Of a stretch of 64,000 nucleotides of DNA, positions 7,134-15,980 are shown piece by piece. Under the pieces are notes generated by a model that worked only from the letters and a program-made list of their open reading frames with translations, made no database searches and was not told the origin of the DNA. The translations under genes were made by a program, and so were the position numbers. Source of the stretch: Candidatus Binatia bacterium (GTDB taxonomy: Bacteria; Desulfobacterota; Binatia; HRBIN30; BPIQ01); NCBI GenBank assembly GCA_026004195.1, contig BPIQ01000001.1, forward strand, positions 983,122 to 1,047,121, given 5' to 3'. Every line of letters begins with the position of its first letter. Position 1 is the first letter of the stretch.

Positions 7134-10100
7134 GTGGAAAAGCCGGCGGAGGCGCGTTCCGTCCGGCCGGTTCTTTTCTTCCCACCCGTACACTCCGGTT
7201 TTCACCGTTCCGCCCGCCTGCGCTGGTGCCGATTGGCGACCGTCTTTCTACTCCTTCTCCTCCTGCGACCCTCCTTTCCCCGAGCCGAAGAAGGTAGGCC
7301 GTGCGCGGGCGACTGCGACGAGACCGGTCGTACCGTCGCTGCCGAGATCGTCCGGATGATCCAGGTGGCCGGGGGTGGGGCCGACCTCGAACGTTGCCCC
7401 TCCGGCGATGCCGACGGAGACGAACAGATCCGAGAAGACGACCTCAGGGCGGCGATCGCGAGCATCTTCGGCGCATGTACCGCGGAAGTTCCAGTTTACG
7501 ACGTCATCCGGACATCTTCTTACGACTTTTTCTACCCCGTGCCCGACATTCCCCTCGCCCAGGCAGCAGCGATCGCAACCGCGCTGGAGGAATTCGGCCC
7601 TGCAGGAGAGGACGAGCTACGCCCCTTCGTGGGGGAACTTCTCGCACAAAGCGGCGTAGCGGAAAGAATCGGCCAAGTCGTCGTCTATTCCTACGACGAG
7701 CGAGCGAGCCAGGATTGCGAGGAGTGCCTGGCGACGTGCCCGGCACGGCCGGAAGGGTGCTGCGTGAGGAGCCCCGGCGGAGACTGCTTCTGCTTCACGC
7801 GGCTCCCGACGGACCCGCCGGAGCGTACCGCTGTTCTGGTCCTCGAAGAAGCGGCGGACGAACTGGCTGCGCTGGATGTCTTCCGCGCGGCCTGCAGGGG
7901 GAGCACGCTCCTCTCCGGCGGCGTGAACGATCTCTTCGGCCCCACGGTCGGGGGCGAACCGACAATGCCGAGCACCGGTCTGGCGGCGCTGATCGCCCAG
8001 AACTCGACGAATCCTCCCGCGAACTTCGACACCATGTCCCCCGACCGACACTTCGGGCACTCCTTCTTTTTGCCATCCTCGAAATGCGTTTTCGGGGCGC
8101 GCGCGGTGCTGCGCGCGGCCCCCCTCTCGTCGAGCCCCTTTCCCGGAAGCCGCAACGACGTGATTCACCTGGGGTTCGTTAGCCCGGCGGGACAGTTCAC
8201 GGGAGCTCACTGGGCCGCTTATTTCGGGACCGGAAACACGGGCTTACCCGTGCTGCTCCCGAAGCAGTGGGTGCCCGGCAACTATCCGTTACCGCAGGGG
8301 GCGACGTTCGTGCTGAACCTGGCGGCGCTGCCCGGCGGAACGAGTCTGCTTTCCGACCTGGACAGCCGACGCTTCCTCGACGTCTACGTGCAGGACGACA
8401 CGGCCCTGGACCACATCGACTTGCTCGTGAAACTCTGTCCCTGCCCCGAGCCGACTCCCGAGCCCTGCGGACTCGACCCGGACGGGTTCACGTGCAGCGG
8501 CAGTTGCCCGCGACGAGGCCAGGTATGCACGCTGCGCCAGGACGCCGACGGCTGCGAATGCCGCGCGGCTACGCCCACGCCGACGCCGACATCCAAGCCA
8601 TGTGGCGTCGAGTTCGAGGAGCCCGGTGTCCTTTTCTGCAGCGGCGCTTGCCCGAATGCCGGTGAGGTCTGCGTGCTCACCGGACCCGAGCTGTGCGAGT
8701 GCCGTCCGGCTACGAGCACTCCCACCCGCACTGCCAGGCGAACCGGGACACCGACCAAGACCCCGACTCCGACGCGGCCCGCCACGGCGACTCCGACGCG
8801 GCCCCCGAGCCCGACACCGACGCCCGGACCCTGCGGTTTTGTCGCGTTCAGGATGTGCGGCGGCTTCTGCCCGAATCCGACCGACGTGTGCGTTCCGCTC
8901 CCGGACGACTCCGGCTGCCACTGCGTACCGTCCAGCCCGATCACTCCCACGGGGACACCCACGGTTTCGCTCACCCCGACGCGGCCTCCCACGGCGACTC
9001 CGACGCGGAGCCCGAGCGTCACGGCCAGCGCTCCGCCCACGGTCACCCCGACGGCGGTCACACCGTCGACGCCGACGGTCACGCCGACCTGTGTCGGGCT
9101 TCCGAACGGCGCAGTGGGGTGGTGGCCGCTCGACGAGCCGAGCGGCGCTACCGCCATCGCCGATTTGAGCGGCTCGGGCAACCACGGCGTGCCGCAACCG
9201 GGGCCGGTGAACACAACATTCTCGAACGGGCCGGTGACGGTCGCCGGTCAGGTGGGCAGCGCTCTCTCCTTCTTTTCCGGTGGCGAGTTCGTCGAAGTTC
9301 CCCACTCGTCCGCCTTCGATCTCGCCAGCACCGATCTGACCATCGACGCGTGGTTCGGGGCGTTTTTGCCTGGCACGCCGGGTTTCGGCGGCCTGCCGAA
9401 CTGGCTCTCCGGGCACCGCCCGGTACTTTGCCATAGCGGACAAGCTCGATCCGAACGCGAACAGCGGGTACGCACTTGCGCTCCGCACCTTGGCGAGCAC
9501 GCTACCGGCCAATCCGCCCAACGGTTTTCCGGTCAGCGTCTTTGCCGACCTTTGCTTCTTGCAGGGCAACACGGGACTCTGTGCGCCGGTCTACTCGGGA
9601 ACCGCCATCTACAACACGGGCCCGCCGCCATCCCTCTCGCCTCCCACGCCACCCTGGCCGTACGCGGGGCAGTGGCTCCACGTGGCTGTGACCGTCGACC
9701 GAGCCGCTAACGCCGGCACCCTCTACCTCGATGGCAGCCAGATCGGCAGCTTTCCGCCGGGAAGCGGAGTGAGCGACAACGCGCTGCCAGTCTGGTTCGG
9801 AAAATCGCGCCTTGCGAGCAACGGATTCGAGTTCGCTCTCGACGAGATCGAGATCTTCGACCGCGCCCTCTCGGCGAGCGAGATCGCCGAGCTCGCCGGT
9901 TCCGGCGGGAAGTGCAAAACGCCCACGCCGTCTCCACGGACGGCGAGCCCGACCGCCACCGCGACACCCACTCGAACGCCCACACGCACGGAAACGCCGA
10001 CTTCGACCGCCACGGCAACATTCACTCCCACGGGGAGTTCCACCCCGACGTTCACTCCGAGCCGAACGCGCACGGCTACCCCATCCCTCACCCGAACGGC

Positions 10101-10674
10101 GACGCCGACCGCCACCGCAACCCGCACTCCGTCGGCGACACCGACGCGGACCGACACACCAACCCGTGCACCGACACCGACCTCCACGGGCACGGCCACG
10201 CCAACTCGCACGAGGACCCCGACTGCGTCACCTACCGGGACCTTTACCCGTACGGCCACACCGACTTGCCCGCCCGACACCGGGTCGATCCAGGTCACCA
10301 AAGCGACGCTCTGCTGCATTCCCAACCTCAACCAGACCATCTCGAGCAACCAGCCGTTCACGTTCACGACGCAGGGCACGGGGCTCCCGCCCTCGTTCAC
10401 ACTCGACACCGACGCTTCGACTACCCCGCCCCAAACGGTCGTCTTCCAGTGTCTGGCCCCTGGGAGCTATCGAGTCTCGGAAGTCGTCCCGGCGGGATGG
10501 GCGCTCGCTGGCCGGTCCTACTCGCCGCCGGGATGCTGCTCGTTCGGGCCCGGTCCGAACGACATCAGCATCACGCTGGGACCAGGGGCGAGCGTCTTCG
10601 CCGGCTTTCAGGATGCGCCCCTGCCGACGAGTACTCCGACCCGCACACCGACACCACGGTTCCCGACGGAGTGA
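7134..10674 (+). CDS. Large cell-surface protein: dockerin-like, Cys modules, LamG, Thr/Pro linkers; one frameshift
   Basis: Two overlapping frames form one gene of about 1180 codons. The first frame (from the GTG at 7134) gives a signal peptide and a dockerin-like double loop (CAGDCDETG, then DADGDEQIREDDL). A ~270-residue domain of unknown type follows, then three short Cys modules (CGL..CSGSCP..CEC and two relatives) joined by PTPTRP linkers, and the first half of a LamG/concanavalin-like domain (WWPLDEPSG..GSALSFF). Around 9395-9425 homology jumps to the next frame, which continues the LamG domain (ARYFAIADKLDPNANSGYAL, WLHVAVTVDR, LDEIEIFDRALS). Another long Thr/Pro linker and a C-terminal SpaA/prealbumin-like domain (GSIQVTKATLCC..PGSYRVSEVVP) follow. 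A single-base indel explains it; sequencing error and real disruption cannot be told apart. Confidence 0.75.
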
Positions 10675-10764
10675 AGCTCCCGAACGCTCGTCCACTTGTG
10701 GGTTAGCTTCCGAGCTTTCCGGTTCCCACAGCTCGAGGGCACGGGCGGAAATTTTTCACGCCCT

Positions 10765-11054
10765 CCACGCTGTGTCGTGGTCAGCGGTCGTCGACGCCGC
10801 AACGCCGATGCCGGGATGCAAACCGTCGTCGATTCCCCTGCCCCACCCGGACGCGACGGAGCGCGTCTTTCCGGGTGGTGTTCCGCCAACGTCGATCCCC
10901 GAACGCGAAACGACCACGTCGGTCCCCGCCCCGGACGTCATCGGAGGGCCACGCTCTGTCGTGGCCGTGTTCGTCGATCGCACGGACGCCCCTTGCCTGC
11001 GCGACGCTACGGCCCGCTCGCCGCGCCGGACGCGACGGAGCGCGTCCCTCCGGG
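10765..11054 (+). repeat. Palindromic BIME-like repeats, two degenerate units
   Basis: A decayed H3 (CCACG-CTGTGT-CGTGG) at 10765-10780 is followed by H1 (GACGCG-ACGGAG-CGCGTC) at 10850-10867. A perfect H3 (GGCCACG-CTCTGT-CGTGGCC) lies at 10947-10966, and a perfect H1 at 11028-11047 followed by CCCTCCG. The block lies between the surface protein and the broken gene at 11113. Confidence 0.8.
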
Positions 11055-11112
11055 TCCTTCACCGCCGCTCTTGACCTTCAACCGCACTGCAAGGTGCAAA
11101 CTGGGCCCCGAG

Positions 11113-11276
11113 ATGAAACCCGTCTCCCGCGCCCTAGGAGCCGTCTTTTCCTCGCTGCCGTGGTGCTGCATCGTGCCCGCGATCCTCGGGACGTCGCGGT
11201 CTCTCTCGACGGAAACCGGCTCTATGCCACCGACATCGCGAACCGGCGCGTGCTCGTGATGGAGGTCGTCCGATGA
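11113..11276 (+). pseudogene. Chimeric remnant: start of a small membrane protein joined to the end of a beta-propeller gene
   Basis: One frame starts MKPVSRALGAVFSSLPWCC and looks like the first helix of a small membrane protein (hydrophobic, Cys pair, as in MerT/MerC-like proteins). It loses sense after ~25 codons and stops at 11259. In another frame the last ~30 codons read DVAVSLDGNRLYATDIANRR and end in VLVMEVVR, the classic last blade of an NHL/YncE-type propeller. Its TGA overlaps the ATG of the next gene (ATGA at 11273-11276). A deletion fusing two genes of a former operon explains both halves and the surviving coupled stop codon. Confidence 0.5.
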
Positions 11277-12178
11277 CGTTCGGCGTCGTCTTGTTCCTTC
11301 TGCTGGTCTTCGCTCCTTCGGCCGGGGCGGGACCGATCACGTTCTCCACGGCGCTTCCGATTCCGAAAGGCCAGGCGATCGTTCGGGGGCAAGCTCTCGT
11401 GGCGAAAGCGAGCCAGGAGTCGGCCGGGTCGGCCCGCGATCTCACGGCCGTCGTATCCCCCTGGGTTTTCGTCTACGGCGCCCGGGAAGACCTGGCCCTC
11501 TTCCTGGTGCTCCCGGCCCTGGTCCACAAGTCTCTCGACGCGGAAGGCCCGGGGGGAAAACAGGAGCGTAGCGCCACGGGCTTCGGGGACGTTTCCGTCT
11601 TCGCGCGCTACACCGTGTTTCAGAGGGATCTTCCCGGAGAGACGTTGCGCGTCGCACCCTTTGCCGGCCTCGAGGCGCCCACCGGCAAAGACAACGCGAA
11701 GGACGAGTCCGGCCGCCTTCCACGCCCCCTCCAGCCGGGCTCCGGCTCGTGGGATGCATTTTTCGGCTCCGTCTTCACGTGGCAAAAGCTCGACTGGGAG
11801 CTCGACCTGGATGCAGGGCACCGCCTCAACACCCGCGACGAGGGTTTCGAGTTCGGCGACGTGGCGTTCGCCGATGCCTCCTTCCAGTACCGCCTCTGGC
11901 CGCGAGAGGTCCGCTCGGGGCTGCCCGGTTTTCTCTACGCCGTCCTCGAGACCAACCTCGAGTGGCAGGACAAAAACAGGATCGGCGGCAAGTCCGACCC
12001 CGACTCGGGTGGATGGCGATGGTTCGTGGACCCGGGTATCCAGTACGTGGGCAAGCGTTTCGTGCTGGAGGCCGTGGCCCAACTCCCGGCCCTCGAGGAG
12101 CTCGGCGGCCAGGCGCTCGAGACGGACTTCCAGCTGCGGGTGGGTTTTCGGTGGAATTTCTGGGTGCCGTTTTCGTGA
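11273..12178 (+). CDS. Outer-membrane beta-barrel channel (phenol-degradation MetA-like / transporter family)
   Basis: A 301-residue protein with a short signal peptide (cut after APSAGA). It has alternating amphipathic strands throughout and an aromatic C-terminal strand ending WVPFS. It resembles the Phenol_MetA_deg or 'transporter' barrels found beside metal- or aromatic-compound genes. The start overlaps the stop of the broken propeller gene upstream (ATGA), so it was once the downstream partner in an operon. An HMA-domain protein and a CDF transporter follow after the repeat array, suggesting metal handling, but the transported ion is unknown. Confidence 0.7.
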   Translation: MTFGVVLFLLLVFAPSAGAGPITFSTALPIPKGQAIVRGQALVAKASQESAGSARDLTAVVSPWVFVYGAREDLALFLVLPALVHKSLDAEGPGGKQERSATGFGDVSVFARYTVFQRDLPGETLRVAPFAGLEAPTGKDNAKDESGRLPRPLQPGSGSWDAFFGSVFTWQKLDWELDLDAGHRLNTRDEGFEFGDVAFADASFQYRLWPREVRSGLPGFLYAVLETNLEWQDKNRIGGKSDPDSGGWRWFVDPGIQYVGKRFVLEAVAQLPALEELGGQALETDFQLRVGFRWNFWVPFS

Positions 12179-12270
12179 TGACCGGAGACGTTCGAAGACG
12201 CTTTAGAAACCTTCAGCCGGCCCGGGCCCCGAGACGATGGCCGGACCGCGATCCGAAATCTTCACATCCT

Positions 12271-13137
12271 CCACGCTCTGTCGTGGCCTTGGTGGGGGAT
12301 GGCACCGCCGGTCATGGTCGACGTACCAGGCCACATGGGCACCCCCCGGACGCGACGGAGCGCGTCCCTCCGTGGGCGTGGTCGCGAACGGTACCTGCCG
12401 TCATCGCCGACGCGATCGGAGGGCCACGCTCTGTCGGAGCCTTGGTCGCAAATCACGCGAACGTCTCCTCGAACGCAAACAGCCCCCTGGAATGGCCCCG
12501 GACGCGACGGAGCGCGTCCCTCCGTGGGCGTGGTCGCGAACGGTACCTGCCGTCATCGCGGACGCGATCGGAGGGCCACGCTCTGTCGTGGCCTCGGTCG
12601 CAAATCACACGAACGTCTCCTCGAACGCAAACGACCGCCCGGATTGCCCTCCGGACGCGACAGAACGCGTCCCTCCGTGGGCGTGGTCGCGAACGGTACC
12701 TGCCGTCATCGCGGACGCGATCGGAGGGCCACGCTCTGTCGTGGCCTCGGTCGCAAATCACGCGAACGTCTCCCCGAACGCAAACAGCCCCCTGGAATGG
12801 CCCCGGACGCGACGGAGCGCGTCCCTCCGTGGGCGTGGTCGCGAACGGTACCTGCCGTCATCGCGGACGCGATCGGAGGGCCACGCTCTGTCGTGGCCTC
12901 GGTCGCAAATCACACGAACGTCTCCTCGAACGCAAACGACCGCCCGGATTGCCCTCCGGACGCGACGGAGCGCGTCCCTCCGTGGGCGTGGTCGCGAACG
13001 GTACCTGCCGTCATCGCGGACGCGATCGGAGGGCCACGCTCTGTCGTGGCCTCGGTCGCAAATCACGCGAACGTCTCCTCGAACGCAAACAGCCCCCTGG
13101 AATGGCCCCGGACGCGACGGAGCGCGTCCCTCAGCGT
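12271..13137 (+). repeat. Tandem array of the palindromic repeat, six alternating 152/153-bp units
   Basis: The H1 hairpin (GGACGCGACGGAGCGCGTCC or a close variant) starts at 12348, 12500, 12653, 12805, 12958 and 13110, so spacings are 152, 153, 152, 153 and 152. Two unit types alternate by their last ~30 bases: type A carries ACAGCCCCCTGGAATGG and type B carries ACGACCGCCCGGATTGC. The true period is therefore about 305 bp. Each unit also holds ATCGCG-GA-CGCGAT and the H3 hairpin GGCCACG-CTCTGT-CGTGGCC. Open frames of several hundred codons run through the array only because the repeat lacks stops; none shows protein-like features. Confidence 0.95.
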
Positions 13138-13173
13138 GGCCGTTGACGAAGGTGACCGTCGATGGAGGTAACC

Positions 13174-13533
13174 ATGCAGCGCATTCTCGCGAAGCCCTTC
13201 CTTCTCCTTTCGCTCGGCGTTCTGTCCTCGGGTCTTCTCGTCGTGACCGCTCCCGGCTCGGCAGAGGAGAAGCCAGCCCGAGCAATCGTCGTGCAGGTGG
13301 GCGGTCTAGCCTGCCCCTTTTGCGCCTACGGTCTCGAAAAACACCTGGGACGCCTCTCCGGCGTGAAACGTGTCGAGACCGAGATCGCGCGAGGCGAAGT
13401 CGTCCTCGAGCTCGAGGAAGACAAGCCGGGCCCGAGCGAGTCCGAAATTCGGGAAGCCGTAAAGCGGGCGGGTTTCACCCTTCTCGGAATTCGCGACGCG
13501 AAAACAAGCCCAGGTCCGCATCGCGCCGAGTAG
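13174..13533 (+). CDS. Periplasmic heavy-metal-associated (HMA) domain protein
   Basis: A 119-residue exported protein: signal peptide (LLLSLGVLSSGLLVVTAPGSA), then one HMA domain. The domain has the metal-binding loop GGLACPFCAYGLEKHL (CxxC), the conserved strand GVKRVETEIARGEVVLEL, and the closing AVKRAGFTLLGI. It is MerP-like in layout and probably binds a soft metal cation in the periplasm. I chose the ATG at 13174 (GGAGG six bases upstream); another in-frame ATG lies 12 bases earlier. It follows the repeat array and precedes a CDF-type transporter. Confidence 0.85.
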   Translation: MQRILAKPFLLLSLGVLSSGLLVVTAPGSAEEKPARAIVVQVGGLACPFCAYGLEKHLGRLSGVKRVETEIARGEVVLELEEDKPGPSESEIREAVKRAGFTLLGIRDAKTSPGPHRAE

Positions 13534-13740
13534 GCGAATCGAGGCGTAGAGAGCCGCTTCGTGCGAAGCCGGTCTCCCCGCGAGAGAACCGGGTGAGCGG
13601 GTGACGGAGGAGAAGCTGCGGCCGGAAGTAGACAAGCGTCGCTCCCGCCTGGCAGAAAAGAGACCGACCCGCGATCCTTCCCGAAGCATCGTTCGGCGAA
13701 AAGACGGAAGGAAAGGGGGAGCCGCGAAGGCATTCTTCTT

Positions 13741-14361
13741 ATGGCAGGTCGACCCGTCTTCTCCGAGACCGACGACGAGCTCCGTCGAGCGGTCACCCTC
13801 GTCGCGATCCTCAACCTGGCTTACTTCGGCGCCGAGTTCACCGTGGCCACCCTCATCGGATCCGTCTCCCTCTACGCGGACTCGATCGACTTCCTCGAAG
13901 ACACGGCCGTGAACGTCCTGGTTCTTCTCGCGCTCCGCCTGGGGGACAGGGGAAAAGCAGTCGTGGGGGTCGGACTGGCGGGGCTTCTCGTCGTCCCGGG
14001 TGCGACGACGCTCTGGGCGGCATGGGAGAAACTCGCCCGACCGGCTCCTCCCGACGCTGTCTTTCTTTCCGTCACGGGCCTCGGAGCCCTGGCCGTCAAC
14101 CTCTTTTGCGCCTTTCTCCTCGCACGGTTCCGGCGGGACGAAAGGAGCCTCACGCGCGCCGCATTCCTTTCCGCGCGCAACGACGCGCTGGCCAACCTGG
14201 CGATCGTCGGTGCTGGCCCCGTCACTCGTCTCACCCTTTCCCACTGGCCCGACCTTCTCGTCGGTCTCGGAATTTTCGCGATCAACCTCGACGCTGCCCG
14301 CGAAGTGTACACGGCGGCGCGCCGCGAGCACGCACTCGCGAAAGGCGAGGCCGCCGCCTGA
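13741..14361 (+). CDS. Short CDF-family cation transporter
   Basis: A 206-residue integral membrane protein with about five to six helices. The second helix carries LYADSIDFLEDTAVN, the equivalent of the CDF motif normally AD(A/S)xHxxxD, here with Asp in place of His. The later SARNDALANLAIV corresponds to the second metal-site helix, with Asn-Asp. No C-terminal cytosolic domain follows, so this is the short form. Together with the HMA protein just upstream it suggests divalent-metal efflux. The altered site residues make the ion uncertain. Start is the ATG at 13741; there is no strong ribosome site. Confidence 0.75.
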   Translation: MAGRPVFSETDDELRRAVTLVAILNLAYFGAEFTVATLIGSVSLYADSIDFLEDTAVNVLVLLALRLGDRGKAVVGVGLAGLLVVPGATTLWAAWEKLARPAPPDAVFLSVTGLGALAVNLFCAFLLARFRRDERSLTRAAFLSARNDALANLAIVGAGPVTRLTLSHWPDLLVGLGIFAINLDAAREVYTAARREHALAKGEAAA

Positions 14362-14816
14362 CCGGAGCCTGTCGCAGCCCGGCGCCCTCTTGCGGCCCCC
14401 CTTTTCCGGCCCCTCCTCCGCGCATCGCGTCCGAGAGCTCTCGCCCCGCTCCCCAGGGGAACGCGCACGCCTGCGAGAACTGCATCCGGACGCCACCGAG
14501 AACTGCATCCGGACGCCACGAAAAACAGCCGAACGGCAATGGCCCGCCGACTCGTGCGGTCGTGACATGGCCGGCCGAGGTGACCTATCGTCGTGCGTCA
14601 CCAGTCGATAGCAATGTCGCCGGATTCCTGGACTCAGCCTGGTCGGCGGCCTCTCGGGCGGTGCTCGACGTCCGGAGCGGCACGGCACACGGCGCATGAA
14701 CCCCGTGACTCGAGCGCTTGCGGCTCCGGGGACTGCCCTGTACCTTTTCGCGGGGACACCGTTGTAATGCCGAGACGGCTCACGACGGTGCTACGGTCAA
14801 AGTCCGGCACGACGAG
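14362..14816 (+). other. 455-bp intergenic region with a 23-bp direct repeat
   Basis: No gene was recognised. Two perfect adjacent copies of a 23-bp unit (CGAGAACTGCATCCGGACGC plus CAC) lie at 14474-14496 and 14497-14519. Part of the remainder must hold the promoter of the thioesterase gene, but no strong hexamers stand out. Confidence 0.45.
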
Positions 14817-15608
14817 ATGACGACCTTCGCCGAAATGATGCGCCTCGAGCCTCACGGGCCGGACACGTTCGTCGGCACGGGGCCGCGGTACCCGTGGGGT
14901 GGACTCTACGGAGGCCAGATCGTGGCGCAGGCGCTACGCGCAGCCTCCCTTACCGTGGAAGGGAACTACCGCGTCCACTCCCTTCACGCGTATTTCATCC
15001 GGCTGGGCGACGCGAGCGAACCCATCCGGCTCGAGGTGGACCGCATTCGGAACGGCCGAAGCTTCCTGACCCGGAGAGTGGTCGCACGGCAGTCGGTGGG
15101 AGCCATCCTGAACCTCGCAGCGTCCTTCCACGTGGCCGAGGACTGGGTCGACGTACAGATCGAGCGCATGCCGGCCGTCCCTCCTCCCGAACAGCTCACG
15201 GGTGACTCGTGGAGTCCTCTCATGGAGCGACGGCTTCTCGAGGACAAAGCCGAGAAGGGGCGTGTAGCAGGGTGGATGCGGCTCGCCGAGCCGCTCGGCG
15301 AGGATCCGGCCATCCATGCCTGTGCGCTCGCCTACCTTTCCGACGACCTTCCGACCGACGCCGTCGTCACAGCACACCCGGAAAGGCCGCCCGAGCGAAC
15401 CCCCGGGTTTTTCTGGACGGCGAGCCTCGACCACGCGATGTGGTTCCACCGCCCCTTCCGTGCGGACGAGTGGCACCTCCACCAGTTCACGTGCCGTGGC
15501 CTCATCGGCACGCGCGGGCTTTCCATCGGGGCGATCTTCGACCGGTCGGGCCGGCAGATCGCAAGCGTCGCCCAGGAGGTGCTCATTCGCCGGCGGCGCG
15601 AGAACTGA
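14817..15608 (+). CDS. tesB: Acyl-CoA thioesterase II (TesB family)
   Basis: A 263-residue double-hotdog thioesterase that hydrolyses medium/long acyl-CoA to free acid and CoA. Recognisable TesB features are the N-terminal YGGQIVAQALRAA helix, HSLHAYFIRLGD, the second hotdog with SLDHAMWFHRPFRADEW (catalytic Asp in the SLDHA segment), and the terminal RGLSIGAIFDRSGRQIASVAQE. The ATG at 14817 is favoured because homology begins at once; an upstream in-frame start has no support. It stands alone on the strand. Confidence 0.92.
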   Translation: MTTFAEMMRLEPHGPDTFVGTGPRYPWGGLYGGQIVAQALRAASLTVEGNYRVHSLHAYFIRLGDASEPIRLEVDRIRNGRSFLTRRVVARQSVGAILNLAASFHVAEDWVDVQIERMPAVPPPEQLTGDSWSPLMERRLLEDKAEKGRVAGWMRLAEPLGEDPAIHACALAYLSDDLPTDAVVTAHPERPPERTPGFFWTASLDHAMWFHRPFRADEWHLHQFTCRGLIGTRGLSIGAIFDRSGRQIASVAQEVLIRRRREN

Positions 15609-15708
15609 AAAGCCCGGTCGGGCTCCCGTCGGGCAAGGCCCCGGGGGCGTCCGTCCGCCAGCGGCCCGGAAGCGCACGGTAAAGGAAAAACTTGTCCTCT
15701 TCCTTTCC

Positions 15709-15738
15709 TTGACACCGGAGCCTCGTGCGCCGTATAAG
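15709..15738 (+). promoter_or_regulatory. Strong sigma70-type promoter with no annotated gene behind it
   Basis: A perfect TTGACA (15709-15714), an 18-bp spacer and TATAAG (15733-15738) form one of the best promoter matches in the window. It reads toward a 240-bp stretch holding only a small reading frame before the convergent VTT gene. Confidence 0.6.
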
Positions 15739-15773
15739 CGTGCCACGCGGAGCCCGGAGTAGCAGCCAAGAAG

Positions 15774-15953
15774 GTGCTTTGTGAGCGTCGCTCGGGACTG
15801 CGCGGACGCGGCGAGCGTCCGAAGAGGGACAGGGACAACAAGAAACCCTGGCGAAGGACACTTCCGCCGGTGGCACGGTGCGTCCTTCCGGCCCTCGTAT
15901 TCTTCGCCCTTCTCTTCTTTGCGTCAGCAACCACGGAGCTGCGGCCCCTCTAA
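15774..15953 (+). CDS. Candidate small single-span membrane protein
   Basis: From the GTG at 15774 a 59-residue frame runs to the TAA at 15951. Its first 30 residues are strongly basic. It ends with VLPALVFFALLFFASA, a clean hydrophobic helix followed by TTELRPL. A second possible start is the GTG at 15870, which would give a 27-residue protein made almost wholly of the helix, with GAAGGA 11 bases upstream. The consensus promoter 36 bp upstream of 15774 is the best reason to take it seriously. There is no homology I recognise. It could also be an untranslated RNA. Confidence 0.35.
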   Translation: MLCERRSGLRGRGERPKRDRDNKKPWRRTLPPVARCVLPALVFFALLFFASATTELRPL

Positions 15954-15980
15954 AACGCTGACGAGCGGGTAGAAAACCTC

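Noticed and set aside
6752-7297. 181-codon plus-strand frame
   Set aside because: Overlaps the signal peptide of the surface protein in another frame, with no ribosome site and no domain pattern.
12271-13137. CRISPR array
   Set aside because: Units are 152/153 bp and nearly identical throughout, with no variable spacers and no cas genes nearby.
12237-13604. Several 290-465-codon frames through the repeat array
   Set aside because: They repeat with the array period on three frames and both strands and have no protein features; they are repeat DNA without stops.
14474-14519. 23-bp direct repeat as an iteron or binding array
   Set aside because: Only two copies, no replication gene nearby and no dyad symmetry; likely a simple slippage duplication.
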